Source: Platycnemis pennipes
Lineage: Eukaryota > Arthropoda > Insecta > Odonata > Platycnemididae
NCBI GenBank assembly: GCA_933228895.1
Contig: OW121851.1
Location: 111,249,271-111,313,270, forward strand
Direction: 5' to 3'
DNA length: 64,000 nt
Of the stretch, positions 1 through 10,732 are shown in pieces. The notes below the pieces were generated by a model. That model saw nothing but the letters and a program-made list of their open reading frames with translations, had not been told where the DNA came from and ran no database searches. A program made the position numbers and the translations under genes. Position 1 is the stretch's first letter, and the number at the start of each line of letters is the position of its first letter.

Positions 1-39
1 TTCTCGGGTCTTCCGCTGGGTCAAAGGCTCCATTTCTGC

Positions 40-79
40 CGACGTTTCGGAAAACGACTCGTTTTCCATCTTCAGGGCT
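40..79 (-). ncRNA. Hammerhead-ribozyme-like motif at a PLE 3' end
   Basis: On the minus strand the order is GCC, CTGAAGA (69-75), a perfect 9-bp hairpin stem (GGAAAACGA with its complement), GAAAC (44-48), GTC, then GGC. The outer GCC/GGC can form stem I and the cleavage triplet would be GTC. The canonical box is CTGATGA, so one core base differs (A for T). Stem III is almost absent, as known for the hammerheads of Penelope-like elements, which are thought to work as dimers. It lies just downstream of the PLE coding remnant, as expected. Activity is not shown. Confidence 0.55.
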
Positions 80-510
80 GTGATATGCCGTGTCAATTTC
101 AATTCAATTCCAAAATCGTTTATTTACCCCAATAACAAGAATAAAATATACTGATTGGCGGAAATCCTGGCTTGACTGACTCCATGAGTCCTATTGACTG
201 ATCGTTCTGCCTCATGCTCCGGACGCATTTCAAAATTGGCCTCCGTGTGTTGCTGAGGTGGAATCCAGCGTCCCGATTGAAATTATTCCTATTGAGGGGA
301 TCTCTGTGGCCTCCTTGATCAGCCGGCCCCAGTGGTCTCGAGAGTGGGCAAGTAGTTTTGTTTTGTCCCACAAATTGCATGGTCGTTGAGGATGCTTTGT
401 TCTACCACTGCCGACTTTTCAGGTTGCGCCAAACGGAAATGTTTCCGGTGTTCTTTTAATCTCGTCTCAATGGCCCGGATAGTCTCTCCCACATAGACTT
501 CACCTCACTC
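77..510 (-). pseudogene. Penelope-like element, GIY-YIG endonuclease C-terminus (broken)
   Basis: PLEs encode a reverse transcriptase followed by a GIY-YIG nuclease. Reading leftward from about 510, one frame gives VYVGETIRAIETRLKEH and then FRLAQPEKSAVVEQ, the helix region of the PLE nuclease after its YIG strand. Around 385-330 the frame shifts and continues as NNFNRDAGFHLSNT followed by RPIL, the usual PLE C-terminal block (NNFNRD, then an LS-T/W motif). The stop is near 120. The N-terminal reverse transcriptase is missing because a SINE abuts at about 510. At least one frameshift makes it a pseudogene. The 3' UTR carries the hammerhead-like motif at 40-79. Identification as PLE is firm; the subfamily is not determined. 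Confidence 0.8.
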
Positions 511-511
511 A

Positions 512-830
512 CATGGGACCTTAGATTACTGGTCTCTCAGCACGAGGGCCCGGTTTTGAATCCCGGCAGTGTAAATGTTTTTCATTGGTACGCCGGCCCC
601 TACTTAATTGTTTTGTGGAGAACATTTGAGTGCAGTTCTCCGTCCGTCGGATGGGACGATTAGACGCGGCCCTCTTGGCGCTTTTTCGTTAAGAGCAGGG
701 TAATGCCGACGCCGGGTTTCTCTCCACCTTTCCTTCCCATCCTTGATCCTTTCCTCCTGGTCTGAAGCGCCTGTTAATGCGGAAAAAGCCTTGAAAACGC
801 TAATGGTTATGATTATGGTCAAACTTTTTT
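512..830 (+). repeat. tRNA-derived SINE S1, copy with alternative 3' tail
   Basis: A degenerate head with a B-box-like stretch (ggttttgaatcccgg, 552-566) is followed by the S1 body: ctccgtccgtcggatgggac, cctcttggcgc, and taatgccgacgccgggtttc. The usual S1 tail is missing. Instead the body runs into ggtctgaagcgcctgttaat and gcggaaaaagccttgaaaac. The complement of this tail recurs at 10383-10470 and 10735-10815, so it is a second S1 tail type rather than random flank. Confidence 0.75.
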
Positions 831-839
831 TTCTTTACC

Positions 840-2345
840 AAGGGTCATGGAATGAATTCCCTTCACTTCAAGAATCTTTTGCCGGCGAATTTCGACTGTG
901 ATTATCTGTCACTCTACAAACTCTTCATACACTACTTAAATCAGCTTTTGCTTGCCTACTTTTGTGTTAAGCTTCCTTTCCTTAGTTCAGGGCTTCCCAA
1001 CATTTGGTTATTGGGCCTCAATTACCAACTGCAGGAATACCAAGTCCCGTGAAGATGCAAAAAGTAGTAGTGTTACGGCTAGAGAACTGACGTATTATTA
1101 GCTTTGTATTATTTTTTTATTGAGAAATTCAATACATCACCTTTTGCAACTAAATTTTATCCTCTTATCATAAAGTTTACGGGCACCGTTGAGTAGTAGT
1201 TTCGCTGGTTGGCGTACCCACATATATGTATAGATGAATAATTCATTGATCAGTGGAATATCTGGCAATAAAATTTATTTCCCTCTTTTCGTATGATCCG
1301 CAACAGACTTCATTCGGATGGAAAAGAATCCATAAAATATTTTCTGTAAAATGTCCACTTTCCGTTTCATATTGGCCCTTCGGCAGTTCTTAAGAGAGAA
1401 AAAATAACTGTCCAGTGAGGATTTTACTCGGTGAAAACTTAGCCTAAGGCAATGAATGTAAAGAAAAAAAACTAGATAAAATCCTTTGGCTTTAATGACA
1501 CGCTGTTCACATCCAATAGTGGACAAGATCAGGTAAATACTAGCAAGTAAGAAAACATATATGTTGGAGTATACTGATTTTAATGCACTTTTGAATAAGG
1601 TTTCCCTCACTTCGAGGCTTGAGGCTTATAGCTGATAGAAGAGTTACCAATCATTCACCTTTTTTCAGTAGACTTATTATATTCATCTTGCTTATTCCAG
1701 TAATATGTGCAATTATTCTCAAATAATCATCGATTATTCCCTTCCAGTACTCTTAGATTTGAATGTATGAAGGTTTAAACTTGATATGATGGTGGTTAGC
1801 AATCCTGCTACCTACAACATTCGCTTTTTTGTTTGTGAATTTGTTCGGTTCGAGAAAAAAACGCTATTTAATTTTATTGGTATAGCCTCAATGGATTGGT
1901 AGGCTGTCATTCCGCGATCGGTAATTTTTTTTAAATATAAAGGACACAAACTATACTCTATTCTCATTGTATAGACATGACATAGATTTATAAATGTTGT
2001 CAGTGTAAAAAAATGTTATCGGACAGTTTATCAGGAAATTTGTTGAACTATTTTAAAATTTGTAATTTTTCATCGTCTACAAATATTTAATTAGTATCTC
2101 GTTTTCTGAAATAGCTGTTGCATATGTTAGCATATATTTTACTTTGCATCTTAGCTATTTAAAAATTGCTATAGTGATCTTAATAGCAGTATAATATGCA
2201 ATAATTTTAGTGCTTACATATCCATTTAGTTTTTAGCCCTGAAATTTCGGAAATTCGGCAAAATTTAGGCTAGCTTGATATTGGTTCTCTCAAGCCTGGC
2301 ACGTAGCAGGAAGGGGGCTTCTGGGGGCAATAATTTTGGGGGTTG
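840..2345. other. AT-rich intergenic DNA, no gene seen
   Basis: Short open frames only (for example 852-1052 plus and 1275-1610 minus). None has recognisable domains or splice context. Nothing supportable was found. Confidence 0.5.
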
Positions 2346-2349
2346 TAAT

Positions 2350-2393
2350 ATCAGAATAACAAAATTATTTCCCAATAATTTTGTTATTCTGAT
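2350..2393. repeat. Perfect 20-bp inverted repeat, 4-nt loop
   Basis: The arms atcagaataacaaaattatt (2350-2369) and aataattttgttattctgat (2374-2393) are exactly complementary around tccc. Function unknown; it could be a short hairpin RNA, a foldback remnant or a young palindrome. Confidence 0.8.
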
Positions 2394-2399
2394 TTTTAT

Positions 2400-4046
2400 T
2401 GGGCATGATAATCGGGATTACTCTGCGTATAATTCAAGTGTTAAATGTCTTGCAACGTGAAAGTGTTCTTTTCAATCTGAAATGTATGTATGCTTTGAAC
2501 TTCTGTTCTGGGGTTGGTCAAATGAACTGCTTCATAACAAGGTTCGCAGTGAACTTAACCAGTGAGAAGACGTAGGAATGGGCACTGTGAGAGTAAATAC
2601 CCAGGACTGAATACTAACGGATGAGATCTGTAACATGTCGACACCGAACGGGCAAGGCTGAATTGTTTCAAGTTAGGCTCCACTAGACTTAGCCCCCCGA
2701 AGCAATATTCTGGCTACGTGCCTGCCTCAAGCGTATGTCAATATTGATAAATCATAGGAAACGATGATAAGATATTGGTTCGAGTTTCGTCGTAGTTCTG
2801 TTCGAACTTTGATGCTGAAGACTGACGTTTTTGGAACTGACTGTAGTCGCTCCGACCTCGACTAGGTACTAGGCGCTGGGCTATCAATTTTGAAACAGCC
2901 CTGTCCGAAATGTGTGCTTATAGCGCTAAGCATACTACAATGCTTGCTTGCAAGTGGAGGGGGGTACCGTCGGAAACACCCGAAGTATGTCCGAACGCGA
3001 AGCACTCTGGGGGAAGCATTCTTCGAAGCATTGTTGACTAGAATAACAAAATATGGAGGAGCCGTTGGCTACTTATAAATGTGTGTAGTATCTATTCATT
3101 TACTTCGTATATTACATTTGCATAATTGTTAATATAAATATCAATGAAAAGGTTAATACACATATAATCGCTCTTTTTCTTCCGATCTAAACATCTGATA
3201 GATGTTGCCCTCTATCGTGTTTCACTATACCTAGTGGTTTTTTATGTTGTCACTACTGCTTAACGTCGCTCCTTACCCTAGACAGTCCGAATATGAAGTA
3301 TTCTTTCCCAAGCGTGCTTTATTGTACATCAGTAATACGTCATCACCAAGAATGCTTTGCCGAAGCATACTTGGCTTTCGGATACGGCTGCTGTTAGTAA
3401 AGCAATAGGGTGGGTGGACGGGTTGGCCTTTCTTGACGCTATAAGTGAGTCTGTCGGCCTTTCTATTGGCTACGATGGTGAAAGGGATGGGCAGGACGGG
3501 AGATGGAGAGGGAGGAGCCGTTGAAGCGAGGGCAGAATTGAGTTTATGCAGACCCTTTTAGCCGGAATGTGACGTCAAAATGGGATTAATACACTTATAG
3601 CCAGCCCATTTTACCCGCGACGCACACTTCGGGATGCTTAAATAAATTTCGTCTCGATACTGGAGAGAACTTTATTACCCATATTCCCTTCGTAATTCAT
3701 TTAGAGGTGTTCACGCGTGTCGAAGTTCTTTTTTTCCACTCATTTCTCACTTCCCCTCTTCAAAGAATAAATTGTTCGCCTTTTCGTTCACATTTAAGTT
3801 GCTCGAGAGTGCATGGATAAAAACAAATTAGAGTGTTCACCCCCTCATCAAACTGCAATCAGTAGCCATACGTTGTCATGGCACCAAACCGCCTGCGAAA
3901 TCAACAGTTAACGGTATTTCTGTATCCCGCATTTCGTATTTTGTGTTTATTTTTGAGTAAATTTGATGGATTTAAAGCTCAATGGTTTTTTTTACGTTGA
4001 TGAGTAAGAGCGGTATGATATAGTGTCGACGCAGGAGACACCTTGA
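2400..4046. other. Unique-looking DNA, no gene seen
   Basis: Mixed composition. The stretch 2890-3078 has a 62-codon frame with no recognisable features, and 3460-3560 is purine-rich. I found no repeat match elsewhere in the window and no supportable exon. Confidence 0.4.
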
Positions 4047-4235
4047 TTTTCCTTCATAAAAGAAAACAGAATTCATAATTTGTGCCACACCACAAGTGTA
4101 GGTATTTTTTATACGCTAATGATTAGTATTGCGAAATGCTAGCTTGCTAGAAAATCAAATGTTAATTTTAAGTTAATTTGAAAATATCTGAGAAATGACG
4201 AGACTGCGCGTCCTTGTTGATGACGTAGAGGGTGT

Positions 4236-5424
4236 TCTCCGTTCTTTGGTCCCCTACCTTACCCGTGGGCAAATTTAACTATCCACGTAACGTACTCCTT
4301 CCTTCCAAACCGCTCAAGAAAACCCAAATCCCTAAAATTACTCCCCACCCACCTTGAATCCTTATACCTACGGTTTACTCGGAACCGAAATCGCAATTTT
4401 GTACACGAAATTGTTACATGGAAACAAAATAAGAATTTTAGTGAAAAAAATAATCTTCTAACCATAACCATTCACTCATAAATCAAAAATTAAAATAAGC
4501 AAAAGGTGACGCCCACCGAAAATGCTTCAGTGATAACATTGACGTCACTTTCCTCCCGTCCTTGACTGCTCGTATGGGAAGGGGAGGGAGTGGAGGGGGA
4601 ATCTCGGAAGGTCTGCTGGCACAGATGCTGTCTTAACTGCTCCGATTGGCAGAATCAGCTGTGTCCCCCCCTTTGCGATAAGGCGAAGTAGCTTCGCGGG
4701 CTCAGTTGTGATTGGACGAAGTCGTTATACGTCAGAGGTTGCACCACACCCACTTTTCCGAAAGGGTTAAGAACATTAGTTTTTCGACGCCTATAACTCG
4801 AGAAATAATTGACGGATCATAAAACGGAAAAATACGGGTCTTTTTATTTTACAAACTCTATCATATTCGACAATAAAAAAATATGGTAAACGACCCCATT
4901 TAAACCATACCCAGTTACCCCCTCAGTGGTCTCAGAAGATATCATCCCTGATGACACATCTAGCCAGGATGGAGACTAAGAACCCTCTTTCCCAAACAAT
5001 CCAACATAAAACCCTACCCTCACCTATCCTCACAACGGCACGGGTCCTGGTTCATCACAGCACCCTAACCTTCAACCTCCTGAACCCGACCGAACCATTC
5101 CTTCTCTAATCCCAGCCCTAAACGAATAACCCTAACGAAATAACCCATCAAATTCCCAACCAAACCTTTACGAAGCAATTAGTCATCCTGAACAATTATT
5201 TCCCCATCCATAAATAACTCCCTTAGATAAAACAACCTTTCTCACCCTCCGGATACTTTCACTAATATATCACCCTAAACAAAATAACCCTTCTCACTTA
5301 CCGGATAACCCAATTTACTCCACTCCTTAATAAAACGACCTCTCGAGCTCCCTACCACAACAAAAAAACCCTTCTTCACCACCGTCCACATGTTATTATG
5401 TACCTCCTACCTCGACCATAAAGG
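4236..5424 (+). other. G-poor, strand-biased segment (outside the nested MITE)
   Basis: The parts 4236-4359 and 4908-5424 are strikingly poor in G on the plus strand and rich in A and C, with recurring ataaccc and accctaa words. There is no open frame and no clean telomere array. It may be the 5' part of the element whose tRNA-like end follows at 5425, or an unrelated repeat. Function unknown. Confidence 0.5.
4360..4907 (-). mobile_element. MITE family M2, diverged copy
   Basis: On the minus strand it starts atggggtcgtttaccata and runs to ggttccgagtaaaccgtagg. It matches the copies at 49734-50268 and 51807-52343 along its length, including the shared block gtccaatcacaactgagcc and a C/T-rich section. 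The distal inverted-repeat end is mutated here. No coding capacity. It sits inside the G-poor segment. Confidence 0.8.
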
Positions 5425-5628
5425 CCCCGGCCCCGGTAGCGGCGGGGTAAATCCCTCGCCTGCCGATCGAAGGGTCGCGGGTTCGAGTCCCGGGAGGATT
5501 TTTCTCTGTCCGGGGCATGGATGTTAGTGATTGTATAATCTGTTAATTGTAAGAGAGGACAAGACAGTCCTAAATTCGCAGATCAATAAAGACAAATTTG
5601 ATTTAATTTAATTAATTTAAAGGGCCAA
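5425..5628 (+). repeat. tRNA-derived SINE S3
   Basis: The head reads like a tRNA: ccccggtagcggcggggtaa as D-arm/A-box region, cctcgcctgccgatcgaagg as anticodon arm, and gggttcgagtcccgg as a perfect B box and T arm (5480-5494). About 120 bp of unrelated body follows, then caataaagacaaatttg and an aattt-rich tail. It is SINE-like because of the body and tail; a functional tRNA gene is unlikely. Confidence 0.7.
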
Positions 5629-5819
5629 AAGCCCGTGATGGTGTTATAGGCTCACTGAAAATAGTCGGAAGTATAGTTTACGTTGCAAGGTATGGGAAAT
5701 ATTCGTCTCCCGAACTTGGCATTGTATTTCAGAGCCCCTCAGCTCTAGTGAATATGTATTAATAATACCCTATGAATACTATGAAAGATTGAAAAGTCCC
5801 TTCCGTTAAACATTGTATT

Positions 5820-6358
5820 CATCATCATCATCAATGGTCATCAATCCTCAGATTTGTTTGACGCAGCTCTCCACTGAGTTCTTCTATCGGCTAATCTCTT
5901 TATATTCACATGTTTCTTCCCTGTCACATCCTTCATCACTTGTTCCTCATATCTCGCACGAGACCTTCCTTTGCCATTCTTCCCGTCCACTTGTCCCTCG
6001 ACGATTGTCTTCATCAGGCCGTCGTGTCTTAAGATATGGCCGATTAAGTTATCTCGTCTTATTCTTAGGGTATTCAGAATACTTCTCTTTTCTCCCACAC
6101 TTCTTAGAACTTCCTCGTTACTTAGTCAGTCGATCCATTTAATCTTCATCATTCTTCTGTAGCACCACATTTCGAATGCATCCACACTTTTCTTCTCCGC
6201 TTCTGTCATCGTCCATGCCTCGCTGTCTTAAAGAAACATGCTCCAGATGAATTGTTTCCTTACTTCTACGCTTGTATTTCCAAGTGAGTAGATTATTCTT
6301 TTTATAGAATGCCCCCTTCGCCTGGGCTAGTCTGCTGATTATTCCTTACTTTCTTGAT
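5820..6358 (-). mobile_element. 5'-truncated RTE LINE copy, 3' end intact
   Basis: The minus strand encodes the C-terminal tail domain of the RTE polyprotein (frame 5841-6098 with NLIGHILRHDGLMKTIVEG) and ends with the (GATGAT)n tail at 5820. Flanks aacattgtatt (5809-5819) and aacatggtatt (6359-6369) are an 11-bp target duplication with one mismatch. The frame is broken upstream. It landed in MITE T1 copy a. Confidence 0.9.
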
Positions 6359-6864
6359 AACATGGTATTGATATATGTTTTATAGGTTCCTACACTTCCT
6401 GATCGTGGAGTCCTCTACTACTGCGAAGCATGGCGTGAAGTTGGCGCGGCTATGGGCCAACTTTACAGAACGCTTAGTAAAATTCATACGTGCCAACTTT
6501 TTTTTAAACGATTCAACTGAATAAATATATTTAATTACATAAATGAAAGTAAACCATGATAAATAAATGATAAAAAATGTACCTCAGATGCTAGATAATA
6601 CGCTTTCATGGAATGCACGGTCTGCTTGGAAGCTTCCGCAGAACCACCTAGCGGCATGGAGAGGAAATACCATTGACGTCACACGTATAATTTTCCGGCG
6701 CGAAATAGTTTGCTTTCATGCATTCGCTCCCGTGAATCTTTTCACTTTTTAATTAATGAGGAAAAATACTTGATGTAATTTGAAAAATGAACGGCTTAAA
6801 ATAAAGAGGTTAGAAACTTTTGATCCATGCAATAATAAAGTAATAGGAAACTACCCTATTGTTG

Positions 6865-7175
6865 CGATAGTTGTTCGGGAGAGGCAACCGACAGCTTAGG
6901 TAATTTGCGTCACTTAAGATGGGTGGGTAATGTGGTAGATATATTAATATATTCAGGGAACGGATAGGGGTGGAGTGACACCCGGCGTCGGCATTAGCCT
7001 GCTTAAAGGACGGCAGCAAAGGGTCCATGGTTTAACGTCCTATCCGACGGACGGAGTACTGAAATTGAAAAACTCTCTTTATGGATATCAATGGGGACTG
7101 GAATATCTATACCACTGCCAGAATTTGAGCCTGAGCTCTCAGGATTGGAGGACTCGAGCCACCACATCAACATGA
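6865..7175 (-). repeat. SINE S1, diverged
   Basis: The complement of the S1 body is clear: gcaaccgacagc, cccggcgtcggcattagcct, aacgtcctatccgacggacg. The tRNA-like head end (near 7160) is decayed. It abuts the right end of MITE T1 copy a. Confidence 0.75.
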
Positions 7176-7189
7176 TCTCTTGAGCCTAA

Positions 7190-7580
7190 TTTTGTTGTCT
7201 CTTAATTCTAGTATTCTTCCAGTCAAGGAATACGTCTACTCTCTTTGACTCGAGAGAGGATACGTCTTCTCCGGAGAACTCCTGAATGTTTCTTTTCTGA
7301 TATCATTTCCTTCTTGAGTTATGCATACACCCCACCTCCCTCATCTCATGCTATAACCTTATCATATTCCTCCCTTTTCCTGCAATCGATTTCACCTCAT
7401 GTGGATATTACAGCATTTTCCAAGGAGTTTTATATCGTAGTACATCACATCACCTCTCTGTACGAAGATGTACAGTAGATATATGATACATCGTATAAAA
7501 CAAATATGTGGGTAGAGAATGTAACGAGAATATCCCGGTATAGTATGGTGTTTTACAAAGTAGGAAAATGAAAATAACCG
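7190..7580. other. Pyrimidine-rich stretch, no gene recognised
   Basis: Sequence at 7270-7470 is C/T-rich on the plus strand, with loosely LINE-like words (tgcaatcgatttcacctcat) resembling 50390-50440. This may be an old LINE fragment on the minus strand, but I cannot assign it. Confidence 0.25.
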
Positions 7581-7586
7581 TCATGT

Positions 7587-7888
7587 ATAGGGAGTCCCCC
7601 AGTTACGTTATCAATGTGTTCCCAAACTCTCCGCGTAAGTCGAAATTTATGTTAAGTCGAAAACTCGGGTCGGACGGTGTGCAGGAATGAGTATTATAGT
7701 ATGTGGCTAAACTTGGTTTTCATGAAATTTTCACGCTTTTCTTTCATTTGCTACGACAAGACTTTTCTTTTTGTTTTAAATTCACGCTTGAAAATCACCA
7801 ATTCAGTAGCGTATTTTCGAGTAATTGTGTCACTTACGTAAATGCGGATTTACGTAAGTATAGGCTTACGTAAATTGGGGACAGCCTG
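7587..7888. mobile_element. Small MITE with ~20-bp imperfect terminal repeats
   Basis: The left end tagggagtcccccagttacg is inverted relative to the right end, whose complement reads caggctgtccccaatttacg. Inside are further taagtcga and tacgtaa words. Length about 300 bp, no ORF. A flanking TA is present on the left only. Superfamily uncertain. Confidence 0.5.
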
Positions 7889-8054
7889 CATGGCCCTTCT
7901 TTATTCCGTGAAACGAATATAGGTCAAGAATAGTATTGGATTTGTATCACTCGACGCCAACTTGAAAAGAGAATTTTGGCGCATTTGAGATGCTCACTTG
8001 CATGGAAGGTGTACTTTATTATTCCCCTCTAGTGTGTACCGCCAAGGATAAATC

Positions 8055-8375
8055 ATGACCGGATCGGATCGGATTTGGCGTGTTGTCTACAGTTATAGTT
8101 TCTCATCTCGAGGATCCGGGTTCGACTCCCGGTAGTAAGCTTTAATAAGTAAACACGTCTGTACCAGAGTGCAATGTGGAAAGCACAACAAGTTTATTAA
8201 TCTGTCCGGACGTCAAATAGTGGAGTCCTTGGCGCCTTTCTGATTCTGATACTGATTGGAGGTTCGAAGGGTACTGATTGCCGACGCGAGTTTTCGCTCC
8301 ACCCTTTCCTCCATTCCTTGAACATTCCTGCTTCTAACTAATCATCCAATGTCTTGAATGGGGAAAATGACTCTA
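8055..8375 (+). repeat. SINE S1-related, strongly diverged
   Basis: The B box and T arm are well kept (ccgggttcgactcccggtag, 8117-8136), and cttggcgcctttc, ttgccgacgcgag and ccaccctttcctcc match the S1 body in order. The A-box region and tail are degraded. Confidence 0.6.
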
Positions 8376-8404
8376 TGCCATGCCTCTCTAGTACCTAGAA
8401 ATAC

Positions 8405-8737
8405 GGGGATCGGGTTACTGTGGTGGCTAGAGTACTGACCTACCATCCCGAGGCCCCGGGTTCGATTCTGTCCAGTGGCGGATTTTTCTGTGGCAAATGT
8501 CTTACCTGAGTGCCTAGTGGAGGGAATTTCTGGTTCAGTACTCCAACCGTCGAATGGGACGTTAAGCCGTGGTCCCCTTGGTGCCTGTCGTTAAAAGGAG
8601 GTCAATGCCGTCGCCGGGTTTCTGCCCACCTTTCCTCCGTTCCTTGAAAATCCCTAATATTACACAATTATCCTCGTATCTTAAAGGGCGCAAATGACGT
8701 CAGCTGTCGGTCACCTCCCCTGAATAACTAACTTACC
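8405..8737 (+). repeat. SINE S1, near full length
   Basis: The head gatcgggttactgtggtggc and agagtactgacc form the A-box half, and gggttcgattctg (8459-8471) the B box. The body and the standard tail (gtcggtcacctcccctgaat) follow. It ends at taactaacttacc rather than a long AACC array. Confidence 0.85.
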
Positions 8738-9224
8738 AATCTTTAACTACCTTGCACCAGGTATGTGAAGCTAAATGGTATACGAATGGAAAAAACTGAC
8801 GTTAGTTTAACATTCACCGGTCACGGGCAAGTAAATTTTCCTGATATTTGAAGGAATATAATTTTAATTAAATGGTTCGTCTTTTGTTACAATTTAAAAC
8901 AACATTTAATTAGGCCGAAAGTACGGAAGTAAAAAGTACTTTTATAGTTGTACTAGAAACTACCTCGAATACGCCAAAATCTCCTGTTATTGACCCGTTA
9001 TACCGTGAACTTCATCTCAAAACCGGGTCGCCGGAATAGAAAAGATTCACTCTACCAAACTCATCAATTCGAACTCCTTCCCTCTTCTTCGTTATCCTGA
9101 AATTATCATTCTTACATTTTAAGGTCCCATCGACTAATTTCGCCCTCCTTCTTCCAGCTCATCATTAGGTTCAAGTCTATCCTTCACCTAAAATCACCCC
9201 AGATCGTGAGGAAAGTCATCAAGA
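8738..9224. other. No gene or recognised repeat
   Basis: AT-rich DNA, then a C-rich patch at 9050-9200. No supportable feature. Confidence 0.4.
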
Positions 9225-9445
9225 TGCGATTGCAAGGGAATATGGTAAGGATAGAGAGAAATCCGACGTTGGCATTATCATGCTTTTAACGAAAGACACC
9301 AAGGGGAACACAGCTTAACGTCACATTCGACGAACGAATCATTATTGTCCATCCCGAAGATCTATCCACTCGAAAATCAAGGTTGGATACCAGGATAAAT
9401 TATATTGGATTTTTAACCTGGTTCATTTAGCGCGGTAACCAGTTT
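9225..9445 (-). repeat. SINE S1, diverged partial copy
   Basis: The minus-strand S1 body is recognisable through gagagaaatccgacgttggc, attatcatgcttttaacgaa and aacgtcacattcgacgaacg. The head lies near 9440 and is poorly preserved. Confidence 0.6.
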
Positions 9446-9529
9446 TTTTTGCTGCTCAGCAAGCAGCAAGTGTGCTCACTCCAGAAAACCCTACAGATCT
9501 ATCTGTAGTTTTCAGGTATGTGCCCGAAG

Positions 9530-10372
9530 TTACTGACGCTTTGGAGAAAAAGGAGAAAAGGTAGAAGGATGGGAATGGAAGGGTAAGGAAGAAGGCTGGA
9601 GGGAATCACATCATCGACATTAAGTTCGTATCACGCTAGCGGTTTCCGGTTGCGGTTGTACAGTCAACCAATCAGCGCCAACCAGATCTCAACGGTTGAA
9701 TGATAGGAGCGCTTCTATTTCCAACCGGCCGGTTATACAACCGTGGCCAATAGGAGCTCACCCCGCGGTCGCGTGATGTTTGTTTACACATCGTGATAAT
9801 TTCATTGTTACCATTCAACTACGTCCTAAACATTAAAAATATTCAAAAAACAATTTAAACAGCATTTAACTCTCTTGCATCATCTATTTTTTTATGAAGG
9901 ATATATTAAAATAGCATATATTTTATCGAGGTGAGATTAAATGTACTTAATTCATTTGTATCTTGTTTTTGAGGCATAAATCCTGAATTTGAGGCAGCAT
10001 AGGAACAAAATGTAAACAGAAACAGCAAGTGACCGTGAGGCGAGATCCTATTGGCTGCGATTATACAACCGGCCGGTTATATAAGCGGTCAGAGTGATTG
10101 GAACTGTTTACACAAACCGTAACCAGCAACGGCAACCGGCAATCGCTAGTGTGATACGGCCTTTAGCTCTTAGCGAAAGGCGCCAAGGGGACAACGGTTT
10201 AACGTTCCATCTAACGGGCAGAGAACTGAACTTGATTGCTCTCCATACAGGAGCCGGTTTTATCAGTGAAACAAATTTTATTACAGTGCCAGGGAGTTGG
10301 ACCCAGACCCCCGAAGTGAGAGAGGCCACTACTATAATTACTACGCTAACCCGACCCCTAGAGAATGATCAG
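9530..10372 (-). repeat. SINE S1 copy split by a TTA-duplicating MITE
   Basis: S1 body pieces at 9560-9622 (aaggctggagggaatcaca, catcgacatta) and 10163-10372 (cttagcgaaaggcgccaagg, through ctaacccgacccct) are contiguous if the intervening 540 bp are removed. The join restores the S1 word gacatta-gc with one TTA, confirming the insertion site. Confidence 0.8.
9623..10162. mobile_element. PIF/Harbinger-like MITE, TTA target duplication
   Basis: Ends: agttcgtatcacgctagcgg on the left and, as complement, aggccgtatcacactagcga on the right, continuing with ccggttgc-type repeats. Flanked by TTA at 9620-9622 and 10163-10165. A 3-bp TTA/TAA duplication is the hallmark of PIF/Harbinger. About 540 bp, no transposase ORF; inner arms carry ccaaccggccggttatacaa and its inverted echo near 10065. 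Inserted in a SINE, so younger than it. Confidence 0.8.
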
Positions 10373-10382
10373 GTCATCCGTA

Positions 10383-10712
10383 ATTTCAAGTCTGTCCGCG
10401 GTAATAGGCGATACAGACCGGGAAGAAATGTTGGATAATGTTGGAAAGGAGGATAGGAATGGAAATGAGAGGAAGATGAGCGGACAGAAAACCTGTGTTG
10501 GCATTAGCCTGCTCTTAACGAAAAGGCGCCAAGGGGACCATGGCTTAACGTCCGATACGACGGACGGAGTACTGTACTGGAATGATCTTCACAAAACATT
10601 CAGGCAGGGGTCCATTTACTAATAAAAAAATTCCACTTTAGGGTTTTGAACCGAAACCTTCCCTGTTAAAAGTCAATATTCTAACTCGTACACCAACCCG
10701 GCCCCAAAATAT
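10383..10712 (-). repeat. SINE S1, alternative-tail type
   Basis: The minus-strand tail region (ttcaagtctgtccgcggtaa, gatacagaccgggaag) is the second tail type. The body (gttggcattagcctgctctt, aaggggaccatggcttaacg) and head (ccaacccggcccc, 10695-10707) follow rightward. Confidence 0.7.
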
Positions 10713-10732
10713 GAAGTGAGAGATTCTATGGG

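Larger units (their letters stand above)
4047..6858 (+). mobile_element. MITE family T1, copy a, split by nested insertions
   Basis: Comparison with the copies at 19711-20420 and 45073-46081 shows that 4047-4230, 5671-5819 and 6359-6858 are successive parts of one element. It ends in taataggaaactaccctatt, complementary to the family start tagggtagtttcct, so the family has terminal inverted repeats. No transposase is present. Two insertions interrupt it: a block at 4231-5670 (G-poor segment, MITE M2, SINE S3) and an RTE fragment at 5820-6358. The ends leave a TA flank, compatible with a Tc1/mariner-type MITE, but this is inference. Confidence 0.65.

Noticed and set aside
4908..5424. Degenerate telomeric (CCTAA)n array
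   Set aside because: ccctaa words occur but never in tandem; it looks like general C/A bias.
5425..5495. Possible true tRNA gene
   Set aside because: Good B box and T arm, but the D arm and acceptor do not pair cleanly and a SINE body with tail follows.
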